Positions 1 through 7,653 of a stretch of 64,000 nucleotides of DNA are shown piece by piece. A model generated the notes under the pieces. That model was not told where the DNA came from and ran no database searches. It saw nothing but the letters and a program-made list of their open reading frames with translations. Both the position numbers and the translations under genes were made by a program. Position 1 is the stretch's first letter. Each line of letters starts with the position of its first letter. The DNA comes from Methanosarcina acetivorans C2A (GTDB lineage: Archaea; Halobacteriota; Methanosarcinia; Methanosarcinales; Methanosarcinaceae), in NCBI RefSeq assembly GCF_000007345.1, contig NC_003552.1, positions 62,001 through 126,000 of the forward strand, written 5' to 3'.

Positions 1-1327
1 TTCTGTGTTTTATCGGGACTTTTAAGAAGAAATTAACAAATTCGGTGTCCCAGAATGGAATTCTCCATTCATATCTGAAAAACTCATAGACTCGCACTGA
101 ATTGATAATGAACTTTGCCTGTCTTTCATTGAAATCAAAGAATTCTATTGCGTTTGCAAATGTTTCGTTATCTTTGATTTCCGGCCCTGCTGTTGATTTG
201 CTTATCCTCTGTTTGAAGATGTTTTCAAATCCCTGCCCATTAGGCCATTTCCAGAGGTTATAATGTTTTTTCAAGGAGGCTTCCAGATAAGCTTCCGAAC
301 TGAAATCTCCTGAATTGTTGAGGCAATACGGAGGAATATGGCTGCCTGCAAGCATATCTCCACTGTGTCCGGGAATAAATACTGAATTTTCCGGAATCTT
401 CCCCTGGTTTTTCAGTTCCTTAACTGCCAGAAAGTCCTGCATGTGCGGAAGAGATGAAAGGTTTCCGGCCAGTATCCGGAATAAATCGGCTTCTTTTGAA
501 TTGTAACACCCATGCCATTTTTTCGCTGTGTATTCTACAAAAAGCCACTCATATCCGAGAGTTTCTGCTACGTGTCTGCTGATCTCTGATTCCCGGCTGC
601 CCTTCCTCCCATAGCTCATGCATATAACATCATTAACTCCGAGCCTTTTTAGCATTCCGACAATGATGCGCGAATCAAGCCCTCCACTTAACGGGACTAT
701 AAGCCTCTTTCCCTGCTTGCTGGTGCTTTCTATAAGCCTTGAGAAGGTATTTACAAGGGTCAGGTCCAGAAGTTCAAACAATCCGGCTTCAGGTAGTTCG
801 TAATAGTCTCCATGTAAAAATTGGAAGTAATGACAGGATTTCAGACGCTTCTCATTTTTCTGATAAAGTAAAAATTCTCCGGTTCTTATCTGCTTTACGT
901 CGTCAAAAAGTGTCTCATTACCTGTTACGTATCCTGCAACCATGAACTCTGCGGCATTTTCTTCATTCAGGGGCTGATCAATTTTATCTTTTAAATAATG
1001 GGCACTGTCCGATACAATAAAACCGGTTTTTGTTTTTATGTAAAACAGAGGAATGCTTCTTGTTTTATCAACAGCGCAAAATATGGTATTTTTAGTCTCG
1101 GCAACAAATGCAAACTCCCCATTTAATTTCTCGAGAAAAGCTCCAATTTCTTTTTCCCGGTCCTGCTCCTCTTTGCAGATTAAAGCGGATACCAGCTCAG
1201 CAAATTTTTCCAGACTCTGAAGTTTATTCTCGAAAAATACGTTTCCTTTCAGGTAACATCTGGCTCCCCTAAGTTTTACTTCTTTCCAGGGGTAATACTC
1301 ATTCAGTAACTTTATTTCATTTTTCAT
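1..1327 (-). CDS. Asparagine-synthase-like ATP-pyrophosphatase, partial (C-terminus beyond left edge)
   Basis: Reading the minus strand from ATG at 1327 gives an open frame of 442 codons that runs off the left edge. The N-terminal ~190 residues resemble the Ntn-hydrolase domain of AsnB, with a stretch LNGEFAFVAE followed by VDKTRSIPLFY. A synthetase PP-loop then appears as PLSGGLDSR near 690-710, the ATP-pyrophosphatase signature that adenylates a carboxylate. The protein begins MKNEIK, so the Cys-2 nucleophile needed for glutamine hydrolysis is missing. Such AsnB relatives either use ammonia or belong to surface-glycan or natural-product pathways. The substrate cannot be deduced. The next gene to the right is divergent and about 950 bp away, so no operon partner is visible here. 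The family is secure; asparagine synthesis itself is not. Confidence 0.8.
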   Translation of the reverse strand, partial: MKNEIKLLNEYYPWKEVKLRGARCYLKGNVFFENKLQSLEKFAELVSALICKEEQDREKEIGAFLEKLNGEFAFVAETKNTIFCAVDKTRSIPLFYIKTKTGFIVSDSAHYLKDKIDQPLNEENAAEFMVAGYVTGNETLFDDVKQIRTGEFLLYQKNEKRLKSCHYFQFLHGDYYELPEAGLFELLDLTLVNTFSRLIESTSKQGKRLIVPLSGGLDSRIIVGMLKRLGVNDVICMSYGRKGSRESEISRHVAETLGYEWLFVEYTAKKWHGCYNSKEADLFRILAGNLSSLPHMQDFLAVKELKNQGKIPENSVFIPGHSGDMLAGSHIPPYCLNNSGDFSSEAYLEASLKKHYNLWKWPNGQGFENIFKQRISKSTAGPEIKDNETFANAIEFFDFNERQAKFIINSVRVYEFFRYEWRIPFWDTEFVNFFLKVPIKHR

Positions 1328-1490
1328 AGTCCAGACCCCCGAAATTTGAAAGCTCAGAGTTCGTAATGGTTTTTCCTGGTACAGGTCTTGCAGTATTTCT
1401 TATTAATTTGGACATCATGTCTCCAGCTTTAAATTTCAATGTCTCTAAATTAATTATAAAGCCGGGGTTTTATTGCATCCAGGCATAATT

Positions 1491-1600
1491 TGGTGGTTTT
1501 CTCGTATATACTTCGGTGGTTTTCTTGTATTTACTGAGATTTTTCTTATATACTTAAGTGATTTTTCTCGTATGTACTTTGATAGTTTTCTGTACCTGGA
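1491..1600. repeat. Degenerate tandem array, ~22-bp period, five units
   Basis: Units such as GGTGGTTTTCTCGTATATAC recur at about 1491, 1514, 1536, 1558 and 1581 with increasing divergence. Each unit is a T-rich tract followed by TATA-like sequence. Spacing is 22-23 bp, close to two helical turns. No spacers or identical repeats are present, so this is not a CRISPR array. Confidence 0.6.
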
Positions 1601-1724
1601 TATATCCGGTCGAAGACACACTTTTGGTTGAATTCTGAGGATTATTTCAACAATAACAGGAAAGGGATGAAAGTGAAAAGGCTAAAAGTATGGGATTTTA
1701 GTCTGGAGCTAACTTTTGGTCGAG

Positions 1725-1784
1725 TTCTTGCTTTTGGCAAAATTCTTGTTTTTAGTCTAATTCTTGCTTTTGGCAAAATTCTTG
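1725..1784. repeat. 24-bp direct repeat, period 36
   Basis: TTCTTGCTTTTGGCAAAATT followed by CTTG occurs exactly at 1725-1748 and again at 1761-1784. The sequence between the copies is a diverged version of the same motif. Partial copies flank the pair. Confidence 0.7.
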
Positions 1785-2280
1785 ACTTTGTTTCCGGGCA
1801 AGTATCCGGAAAATTTAATTTCTGGAACCTCCAGTTTCTGGAACCTCTTCTTTTTGGGAAAGCTCTTCTTTCTGGATCGGTTTTCAGAAAGAACCTCATG
1901 AAATTTACTTATTTTTTTGGAATGTAATGCCTTTCCAAAGGAAGAACAAATACCTTATTTCAAATCAGTTAAGGCCTTGTCCAGCTATTTTCCCCCAATC
2001 TAGCCGTAATTTATTTCCCTTTAATTGCCTTTTTTTCCCCACAGGAGATTTTTTAGGGAATTTTTCCCCAAAAACTCCTATCGTTATATAGTCATCAATA
2101 CCTTAAAATTCTTTTTATATTCTATCAGTTAAATAATTTACTCTATATTATTTTTAGAACCCTGAGCCTCACTTCCGCATTTATTCTTCAATTAAAAACG
2201 TTTCAATACCCCTGCTTTTTAATTTATTATCCAGAGTAATTCCAATACTTATAATACCCGATCTGCCTTACATTACGCAT

Positions 2281-3324
2281 ATGCAGGACATCACTTTTAT
2301 CGACGGAGGCAGCCTACCCACACCTGAAGGTCTTACCAGGGAATGGGTAAAAGCGGCAGCCGAAAACCGGGATGAGGATGAAAAATTCTTTTCTCTGGTA
2401 AGGGAGACTTTCCAGAAAAAAATTAATGTTGGGGTACACGTTCCTACTTATCCGCAGTTCAGGGACATGATAGGGCAGTTTCTGGACATAATCAAGGATG
2501 AAAAGAACTGTTACGAGCCTTATGTGGTAAAAGAGGAGTACGCAAAAATCCTTGAACTTGAGATAATTGACGAGGTTGCAAAGCAGCACAGGGAAGAGAC
2601 AGGAGAGACTCTGGAAGTGAGAGTGTGCGTTGCCGGCCCCACGGATCTGTACCTTCAGGCTTTCGGAGCAACTCCTTTTGCAGATGCATACCATATCATG
2701 GCTCTGGATATCGAGAATTTCATAAGGCAGGCATTTAAAGCCGCGAAAAATTTCAAAATTAGGGTTATTGCCCTGGACGAGCCCAGTCTCGGAATGAACG
2801 ACCGAATCCAGTTTTCGGACTCCGATATCGTCTCTGCCCTTACTATGGCCTCTACCCACGCGCGGAAACAGGGTGCAGATGTGGAGATCCATCTGCACTC
2901 TCCATTGAAGTACAAACTTGTCTGCGAGACCCCTATCAATGTTCTTGGGTTTGAGTATGCTGCAACTCCTTCTTACATAGACCTCCTGGACAAAAAAATT
3001 CTGGAGGACTCGAATACTTACATAAGGCTCGGAGTCTCGAGGACCGATATTTCCAGCCTCATAGGTATGGTTAACGAGACCTATGAAGTCAATGCCTGGA
3101 AGGAAAGGAAGTATATGCAAAAGATTGTTACTGATCTTGAAACTCCCGACCTCGTAAAAAAGAGACTTGAGACTGCTTTTTCTATCCTTGGGGACCGCAT
3201 AAAATATGCAAGTCCTGACTGCGGGCTGGCATTCTGGCCGGACCAGGAACTTGCTTTCAGGCTGCTTGAGAATACGGCAAAAGGCATCAATGCATTTAAT
3301 GCCGAAATGAAAAACAAGGAATAA
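2281..3324 (+). CDS. MetE-like (cobalamin-independent methionine synthase core) methyltransferase, copy A
   Basis: This 347-aa protein has the length and motifs of the archaeal core MetE / UROD-like TIM barrel, which transfers a methyl group to a zinc-bound thiol. It opens with DGGSLPTPEGLTREWV, the usual MetE-core N-terminal type. The late Cys zinc ligand is in SPDCGL near residue 304. The position usually occupied by His-x-Cys instead reads IHLHS (His-x-His) near residue 206, so the metal site may be unusual. It lies 222 bp upstream of a paralogue in the same orientation. Methanogen members of this family can accept methyl from methylcobalamin or corrinoid proteins rather than folate; that is family knowledge and is not shown here. 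The methyl acceptor (homocysteine, coenzyme M or other) is unknown. Confidence 0.75.
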   Translation: MQDITFIDGGSLPTPEGLTREWVKAAAENRDEDEKFFSLVRETFQKKINVGVHVPTYPQFRDMIGQFLDIIKDEKNCYEPYVVKEEYAKILELEIIDEVAKQHREETGETLEVRVCVAGPTDLYLQAFGATPFADAYHIMALDIENFIRQAFKAAKNFKIRVIALDEPSLGMNDRIQFSDSDIVSALTMASTHARKQGADVEIHLHSPLKYKLVCETPINVLGFEYAATPSYIDLLDKKILEDSNTYIRLGVSRTDISSLIGMVNETYEVNAWKERKYMQKIVTDLETPDLVKKRLETAFSILGDRIKYASPDCGLAFWPDQELAFRLLENTAKGINAFNAEMKNKE

Positions 3325-3546
3325 ACCCTGAAAAATAGTGATCCATAAAAATCTCAGAAAAGAGAGTCCGGAATAACTCAGAAAAGAATAACCCAGAAAA
3401 ATGCGGGAAAAGAATAATCCAGAAAAATAACTCTGGAATAGGAGCAGGGAAATTTTTGATATCTTTCCTCTGCTTTCTCTTCTGTCTTTTTATAATTTTA
3501 CTGTCTTTCCAATAATGATAAATTCTTGCAGGTATACTAAGAGGGC

Positions 3547-4581
3547 ATGCAAGAAATCATCTTTGACGATATCGGAAGTTATCCTCTCCCTGAAGGAGTC
3601 AGTAAGGAATGGGTCCAAAACGCATTTAAAACGAGAGCTGAAGATGAGAAGCTCTTTACTGTGATCAACGATGCCTTCCAGCAGAAAATCGATGCAGGTG
3701 TAGAGGTTCCTACTTATCCTCAGTACCAGGACATGAATGAACAGTTCCTGAAGGTTATCCGGGACTCGGAATGCACTGAAAGTCCTTTTGAGGTAAAACT
3801 GGAATGTGCAAGAATCGAAGAGCTTGAGGCTATAGAAACGGTTGCAAAAGCCTATAAAGAAAAATTCGGGGAAACCCTGAAGGTCCGGATCTGTGTAACC
3901 GGTCCGACCGAACTTTACCTGAAGGAATTTGGGGGTACACGGTATACGGACATATATACTATTTTTGCAAAAAACGTCAACAAATTCGTCCGGAACTCAA
4001 TGAAATCTTCAAAGCATTTCAAGATTGCAACGGTTTCGATTGACGAGCCAAGCATAGGGCTGAACCCTGAACTTGCCTTTGACGAGAACGAAATCATCTC
4101 TGCACTTACCGAAGCCTCGAAGGCAGCGAGTAAGAGGGGGGCTGATGTGGAGATTCATCTTCATTCTGCTCTCTATTATAATTTTGCCTGCCAGACCCCT
4201 ACGATTAATGTGATAGGGATTGAGTCTGCGGGCACGCCTTCCTATCTGGAGCTGATCGACAAAAAAGTGCTTGAAGACACGGACTCTTTCCTGAGGCTCG
4301 GAGTCGCAAGAACCGATATCTACTCCCTGGCAGGGGTTCTGAATGAGAAATACTGTACCAACGTCTGGAAGGATCAGCAGTATCTGCCAGAACTCGTTAC
4401 GCAACTGGAAACCCCGGCTGTTATTACAAAAAGGCTGAGACTGGCTTACAGACGTTTTGGCAGCCTGATAAAGTACGTAGGTCCTGACTGCGGTCTGGGC
4501 TCCTGGCCCAACCAGAAGATAGCTTTTATCCTGCTTTCGAACGTTGCTCAGGGAATCAAGGATTTCAGGGAAAGTTGTTAA
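3547..4581 (+). CDS. MetE-like methyltransferase, copy B
   Basis: At 344 aa this is a clear paralogue of the preceding gene along its whole length. Shared stretches include VPTYPQ near residue 57, DEPS near residue 165, VEIHLHS, AGTPSY and GPDCGL. It shows the same His-x-His replacement in the expected zinc-ligand motif, so the change is not a sequencing error in one copy. A start at 3547 puts a GAGG-like sequence just upstream. The 222-bp gap between the two genes holds degenerate repeats of the type AATAACCCAGAAAA, so co-transcription is uncertain. The divergence suggests an old duplication with possible specialisation. Exact substrates are unknown. Confidence 0.75.
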   Translation: MQEIIFDDIGSYPLPEGVSKEWVQNAFKTRAEDEKLFTVINDAFQQKIDAGVEVPTYPQYQDMNEQFLKVIRDSECTESPFEVKLECARIEELEAIETVAKAYKEKFGETLKVRICVTGPTELYLKEFGGTRYTDIYTIFAKNVNKFVRNSMKSSKHFKIATVSIDEPSIGLNPELAFDENEIISALTEASKAASKRGADVEIHLHSALYYNFACQTPTINVIGIESAGTPSYLELIDKKVLEDTDSFLRLGVARTDIYSLAGVLNEKYCTNVWKDQQYLPELVTQLETPAVITKRLRLAYRRFGSLIKYVGPDCGLGSWPNQKIAFILLSNVAQGIKDFRESC

Positions 4582-5211
4582 CTCTGAAATCATTTCTTTT
4601 TGAGAATTAGCCAGAATTTATGTTGTATCCTGAAATGATTTCGCAGATCCGATACCATTTGAAAGTTCAATATACGATACAATAGCAAGCGGCTCAAAAG
4701 GTTAAACGTTGAGTAAATTCAAATTCTGTTTATGGTACTGTGAGATGATCATGTAAAATGAAACAAATTCGAAGTTGAAGTAAAATAGCGGGTCATCTGT
4801 CTACGATATATATCTGTAATAAAAGAAATTAAAAAAGTGAACTAATTTTGGGATAAAACAGAGAATTAGCCAGAAAGATTACCCTGATTAGCCGGAAATT
4901 TTGACCAGAGATTTTGCCCGGAAATTTCAACCCGGAATTTTGGAAAATCCTCTGAACTATATCCAGGTTAGCCCTCATTTTTTGTTCCAGTGGAAACACT
5001 GCTTGACCGTAGAAATCTACTAAAATTAGTCTACTGATGTCAATACACAGTAGAAATAAAGGGGTGGACTTTTCCGGCAGTTTTCCGGTCGGATGTGGGT
5101 TCTGGTTAAGTTTATGCTTGATTTATATTTTTACATATTTTTCTGTCTTTGAGTTTTATGGGTCTATTCATATGAGTTTCCATAGAGTTCGTTCATAAAT
5201 GTATCAGTGGT
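4582..5211. other. 630-bp intergenic region with ORB-like motifs
   Basis: No gene is visible. The left part has degenerate repeats of CCGGAAATTTT type around 4860-4945. At 4985-4997 lies TTCCAGTGGAAAC, which matches the core of the archaeal origin recognition box as I remember it. At 5046-5067 a diverged version, CACAGTAGAAATAAA followed by GGGGTGG, has the G-run that often follows the ORB core. The sequence is AT-rich around 5105-5150. This could be chance, and the only cdc6 gene in the window is 38 kb away. Confidence 0.35.
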
Positions 5212-5382
5212 TCACTCATTCAGCCTTCCGTGCCTTCTGTCTATGTCATCCATCATATCCAGCATTTTCCGAATAGAAGTCCGGATAGCATCAGATTGGC
5301 TGACGAACTTTTTGTTATCTCCTACATGCCTGTTGAGGTCATCCAGAAGCTCCTGAGGAATTTCAACACTTACTTTTGGCAT
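5212..5382 (-). CDS. Small ribbon-helix-helix (CopG/Arc-type) transcription regulator
   Basis: The minus strand encodes a 56-aa protein from ATG at 5382 to TGA at 5212. It begins MPKVSVEIPQELLDDLNRHV, the short beta strand plus first helix of ribbon-helix-helix DNA-binding proteins. A second helix, including SDAIRTSIRKMLDMMDD, follows. The size is normal for a stand-alone RHH dimer and there is no ligand domain as in NikR. A GGAG lies about 9 nt before the start. It stands alone between long intergenic regions, so it probably regulates a distant gene or itself. The DNA target is unknown. Confidence 0.8.
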   Translation of the reverse strand: MPKVSVEIPQELLDDLNRHVGDNKKFVSQSDAIRTSIRKMLDMMDDIDRRHGRLNE

Positions 5383-5778
5383 CAGGGTTGCACTCCAATG
5401 TTTTTCTTTTTTGATTTCGAATTTTGTCTTTTCTGATTGATAACTTCTTCCTTCAACTCATATTTCTCTCTTCCAGATCCGATGGATTCTTTTGGTTCCA
5501 GAAAGGACTATTCAAGTTACATTGATCGTTATCTGCAAATCATCTAAGGTGGAATTAAATCGGATGGAGGGATACCTGAATCTTTTTAGGTGAGGTTAGA
5601 GAATCGGATAAGGGAAAGTATCAGATAAGCGGAAACATTGGATCAGGACTTGAAAATGGTTTTCGAAAATGAATTATGGAATAGTTCTCGAAAAAGGTTT
5701 TTGAAAAGGATTTTGGAAATGATTTATACTAAAAAAATATGTAAAAGAGATAGCTGTAAAAGAGATTAATGAGATCAG
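5383..5778. other. Intergenic region, nothing recognised
   Basis: About 400 bp between the RHH gene and tRNA-Lys. It contains repeated GAAAATG/GAAAAGG motifs around 5650-5720. No gene, RNA or clear promoter was identified. Confidence 0.4.
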
Positions 5779-5852
5779 CGGGCCCGAAGGGATTTGAACC
5801 CCCGGCCTATGGATTAAGAGTCCATCGCTCTGCCTGACTAAGCTACGGGCCC
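5779..5852 (-). tRNA. tRNA-Lys (anticodon CTT)
   Basis: On the minus strand a 74-nt cloverleaf folds with acceptor GGGCCCG pairing to CGGGCCC. The D arm contains TAGCTTAGTCAGGCAGAGC. The anticodon stem is ATGGA/TCCAT around loop CTCTTAA, giving anticodon CTT (lysine). The T arm is GGGGGTTCAAATCCC, with its GTTCAAAT loop. CCA is not encoded. An AT-rich TATAAATA-like element lies about 50 bp upstream near 5903-5910. There is no intron. Confidence 0.95.
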
Positions 5853-6194
5853 ACGCATTGTTGTTCTCATTCAATGAGCGACTCTCACAATGTATTTTCA
5901 AATATTTATAGGTTGCGCCTAAGTGGGTACTCTATATAGTTTTTCAGGAAATGAACTCCGAATTTTTTCTGTGTTCTCTTTAAGATCCAGAAAAATTTTA
6001 CATTTATGTGAAACAGTTACTTTTTATGGTAAGACTAATTTTTATTCTGAATAGTTTTATTTTTTATATTAATTAATAATAACTGTCATTACTTATTGTG
6101 TTTTTGAAGCAAGAATGCTAAATTCCGGAAACCGAGTTTAAGATAATCTCCGAACTTCTTTATTTTTCTTTATGGCAGGGCATTAAAGCAAAAC

Positions 6195-6204
6195 GTTATA
6201 TACA
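6195..6204 (+). promoter_or_regulatory. TATA-box promoter of the TRAM cluster with long leader
   Basis: GTTATATACA follows the purine-rich AGCAAAAC, a plausible BRE plus TATA box. Transcription would start near 6225, leaving a leader of about 175 nt before the first TRAM gene. The only other promoter-like sequences nearby are weaker. Confidence 0.5.
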
Positions 6205-6287
6205 AGCGGATATGAGTATGACCAATTAATTGACTTATCCGAAGCTCTATTGGGGATTAGTTTACCGTAATAGATTAAGTAGAATGT

Positions 6288-6303
6288 GTACTTCCGAAAT
6301 TTG
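6288..6303 (+). repeat. Possible remnant of a fifth TRAM copy
   Basis: GTACTTCCGAAATTTG is identical over 16 nt to 6571-6586 inside the first TRAM gene (codons for VLPKF), and the same sequence recurs in the third copy. It is followed by GTTTTTCCAG instead of CATTTGCAAG. It could be a fragment left by unequal recombination or gene conversion. Confidence 0.4.
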
Positions 6304-6402
6304 GTTTTTCCAGTTTGGTTTATTAAGTACTGTTTTTACTCTTTTCTGTTCTATCGATGGAGCTTTCATAAGCTGGTTAATAAAGTCAAAGGAATGAACC
6401 TG

Positions 6403-6609
6403 ATGTTTAGAGATGAACGTACTTCTGTGCCCGTTGAAGAGGGCAAAACTTACGACGTAACTATTCAGGATATTGCTCGCCAGGGAGACGGCATTGCCCG
6501 TATCGAAGGCTTTGTGGTTTTTGTCCCGAATACAAGTGTTGGCGACGAAGTCCAGATTAAAGTCGAAAGAGTACTTCCGAAATTTGCATTTGCAAGCATT
6601 GTCGAATAA
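6403..6609 (+). CDS. TRAM-domain small RNA-binding protein, copy 1
   Basis: This 68-aa protein consists almost entirely of one TRAM domain, a beta-barrel RNA-binding fold. The core is VEEGKTYDVTIQDIARQGDGIARIEGF, then VGDEVQIKVERVLPKFAFA (motifs given in parts of the domain, residues ~13-66). I chose the second ATG because AAAGGA sits 10 nt before it; the upstream ATG at 6394 would leave almost no spacing. Small TRAM proteins of methanogens are known as cold-responsive RNA chaperones. This copy is the most diverged at the N-terminus (MFRDERTS). It heads a tandem set of four and follows a long leader. Confidence 0.85.
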   Translation: MFRDERTSVPVEEGKTYDVTIQDIARQGDGIARIEGFVVFVPNTSVGDEVQIKVERVLPKFAFASIVE

Positions 6610-6675
6610 GTGTGGGTTGAAAAATAAGTCAATTATGTTAATTTTTAACTAAAGTAAAATTAAGGAATGATTTTA

Positions 6676-6882
6676 ATGTTCAGAGAAGAAAGTCGCCCAG
6701 TCCCTGTCGAAGAAGGTGAAGTTTATGATGTCACAATTCAGGACATCGCCCGTCAGGGAGACGGCATAGCTCGTATTGAGGGTTTTGTAGTCTTTGTCCC
6801 TAACACCAGTGTTGGTGACGAAGTCCAGATTAAGGTCGAAAGAGTCCTTCCCAAGTTTGCATTTGCAAGTGTTGTCGAGTAA
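6676..6882 (+). CDS. TRAM-domain small RNA-binding protein, copy 2
   Basis: A 68-aa TRAM domain nearly identical to copy 1 from residue ~17 onward, with the same VGDEVQIKVERVLPKFAFAS ending. The start at the second in-frame ATG is supported by AAGGAATG placed about 10 nt upstream. The alternative start is 6667. The gap from copy 1 is short and AT-rich, and the same AAAATTAAGGAATG leader precedes copies 2 and 4. This shows the whole unit, including its ribosome site, was duplicated. The expected role is binding structured or misfolded RNA. Confidence 0.85.
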   Translation: MFREESRPVPVEEGEVYDVTIQDIARQGDGIARIEGFVVFVPNTSVGDEVQIKVERVLPKFAFASVVE

Positions 6883-6949
6883 GTGTGGGTAAGAGAATCA
6901 ATTTAATAGTACTAAAAATTAATTCAAGTAAATTTAAGGAATGGTTTTC

Positions 6950-7156
6950 ATGTTCAGAGAAGAAAGTCGCTCAGTCCCTGTTGAAGAGGGCGAAGTCTAC
7001 GATGTTACAATTCAGGATATTGCTCGCCAGGGAGACGGCATTGCCCGTATCGAAGGCTTTGTAATCTTTGTCCCGGGTACCAAAGTCGGCGATGAAGTCC
7101 GCATCAAGGTCGAAAGGGTACTTCCGAAATTTGCATTTGCAAGCGTTGTCGAGTAA
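6950..7156 (+). CDS. TRAM-domain small RNA-binding protein, copy 3
   Basis: A 68-aa TRAM domain. It differs from copies 1 and 2 in the central loop, where FVIFVPGTKVGDEVRIKVER replaces the NTSVGDEVQ version; copy 4 shares this variant. Its tail VLPKFAFASVVE is identical to copy 2. This mosaic pattern suggests gene conversion among the copies. A ribosome site, AAGGA, lies upstream of the chosen ATG; the alternative start is 6941. It is probably co-transcribed with its neighbours. Confidence 0.85.
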   Translation: MFREESRSVPVEEGEVYDVTIQDIARQGDGIARIEGFVIFVPGTKVGDEVRIKVERVLPKFAFASVVE

Positions 7157-7213
7157 GGTAGCCGGAAAACACTCGGTTACGCGAAATTCTACTAAATTAA
7201 AGGAATGATTTTA

Positions 7214-7420
7214 ATGTTCAGAGAAGAAAGCAGCTCTGTTCCTGTTGAAGAAGGCGAAGTCTACGATGTTACAATTCAGGACATCGCCCGTCAGGGAGAC
7301 GGCATTGCCCGCATAGAGGGCTTCGTAATCTTTGTCCCGGGCACCAAAGTCGGCGATGAGGTAAGGATCAAAATCGAAAGGGTACTTCCTAAATACGGTT
7401 TTGCCAGCCTTGTTGAATAA
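7214..7420 (+). CDS. TRAM-domain small RNA-binding protein, copy 4
   Basis: The last of the four 68-aa TRAM proteins. It carries the GTKVGDEVRIKIER variant and a distinct tail, KYGFASLVE, in place of KFAFAS. The start was chosen at the second ATG, with AAAGGA about 10 nt upstream; the alternative is 7205. An 11-bp hairpin followed by a T-run begins 26 bp after its stop, which marks the probable end of the TRAM transcript. Confidence 0.85.
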   Translation: MFREESSSVPVEEGEVYDVTIQDIARQGDGIARIEGFVIFVPGTKVGDEVRIKIERVLPKYGFASLVE

Positions 7421-7445
7421 ACAGGACAATTTATCAGAACAACAG

Positions 7446-7484
7446 GACTGAAAAATAATAAAAAATCATTTTTCAGTCTTTTTT
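7446..7484 (+). terminator. Hairpin plus T-run after the TRAM cluster
   Basis: GACTGAAAAAT at 7446-7456 pairs perfectly with ATTTTTCAGTC at 7468-7478, followed by TTTTTT. It is placed just after the last TRAM gene. Confidence 0.7.
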
Positions 7485-7653
7485 CTGTTAATTTCAGATA
7501 TTCTAACTAATTTCCGGCTTCCAGAACGTGCCGGAACCTCTTTTTCTGAAGTACGGATTTCTTTGTTTGGTTTCCTTTTTTAGTTTCCTTTTTTCTAAAC
7601 CCCCATTTGACCGATAGGCACTCACACTTGCCGTAGTTTGTTTCGCCCATCAC

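Larger units (their letters stand above)
1328..2280. other. Intergenic region with two tandem-repeat arrays
   Basis: No convincing gene is visible in this 950-bp gap between divergent genes. It is AT-rich. It contains a period-22 array around 1491-1600, a period-36 duplication at 1725-1784, and T-rich stretches near 2000-2150. A 99-codon open frame at 1628-1927 is made largely of the repeated DNA and was not accepted as a gene. Confidence 0.6.

Noticed and set aside
1628-1927. 99-codon open frame
   Set aside because: It is made of tandem-repeated T-rich DNA, has no ribosome site and an equally long frame exists on the other strand.
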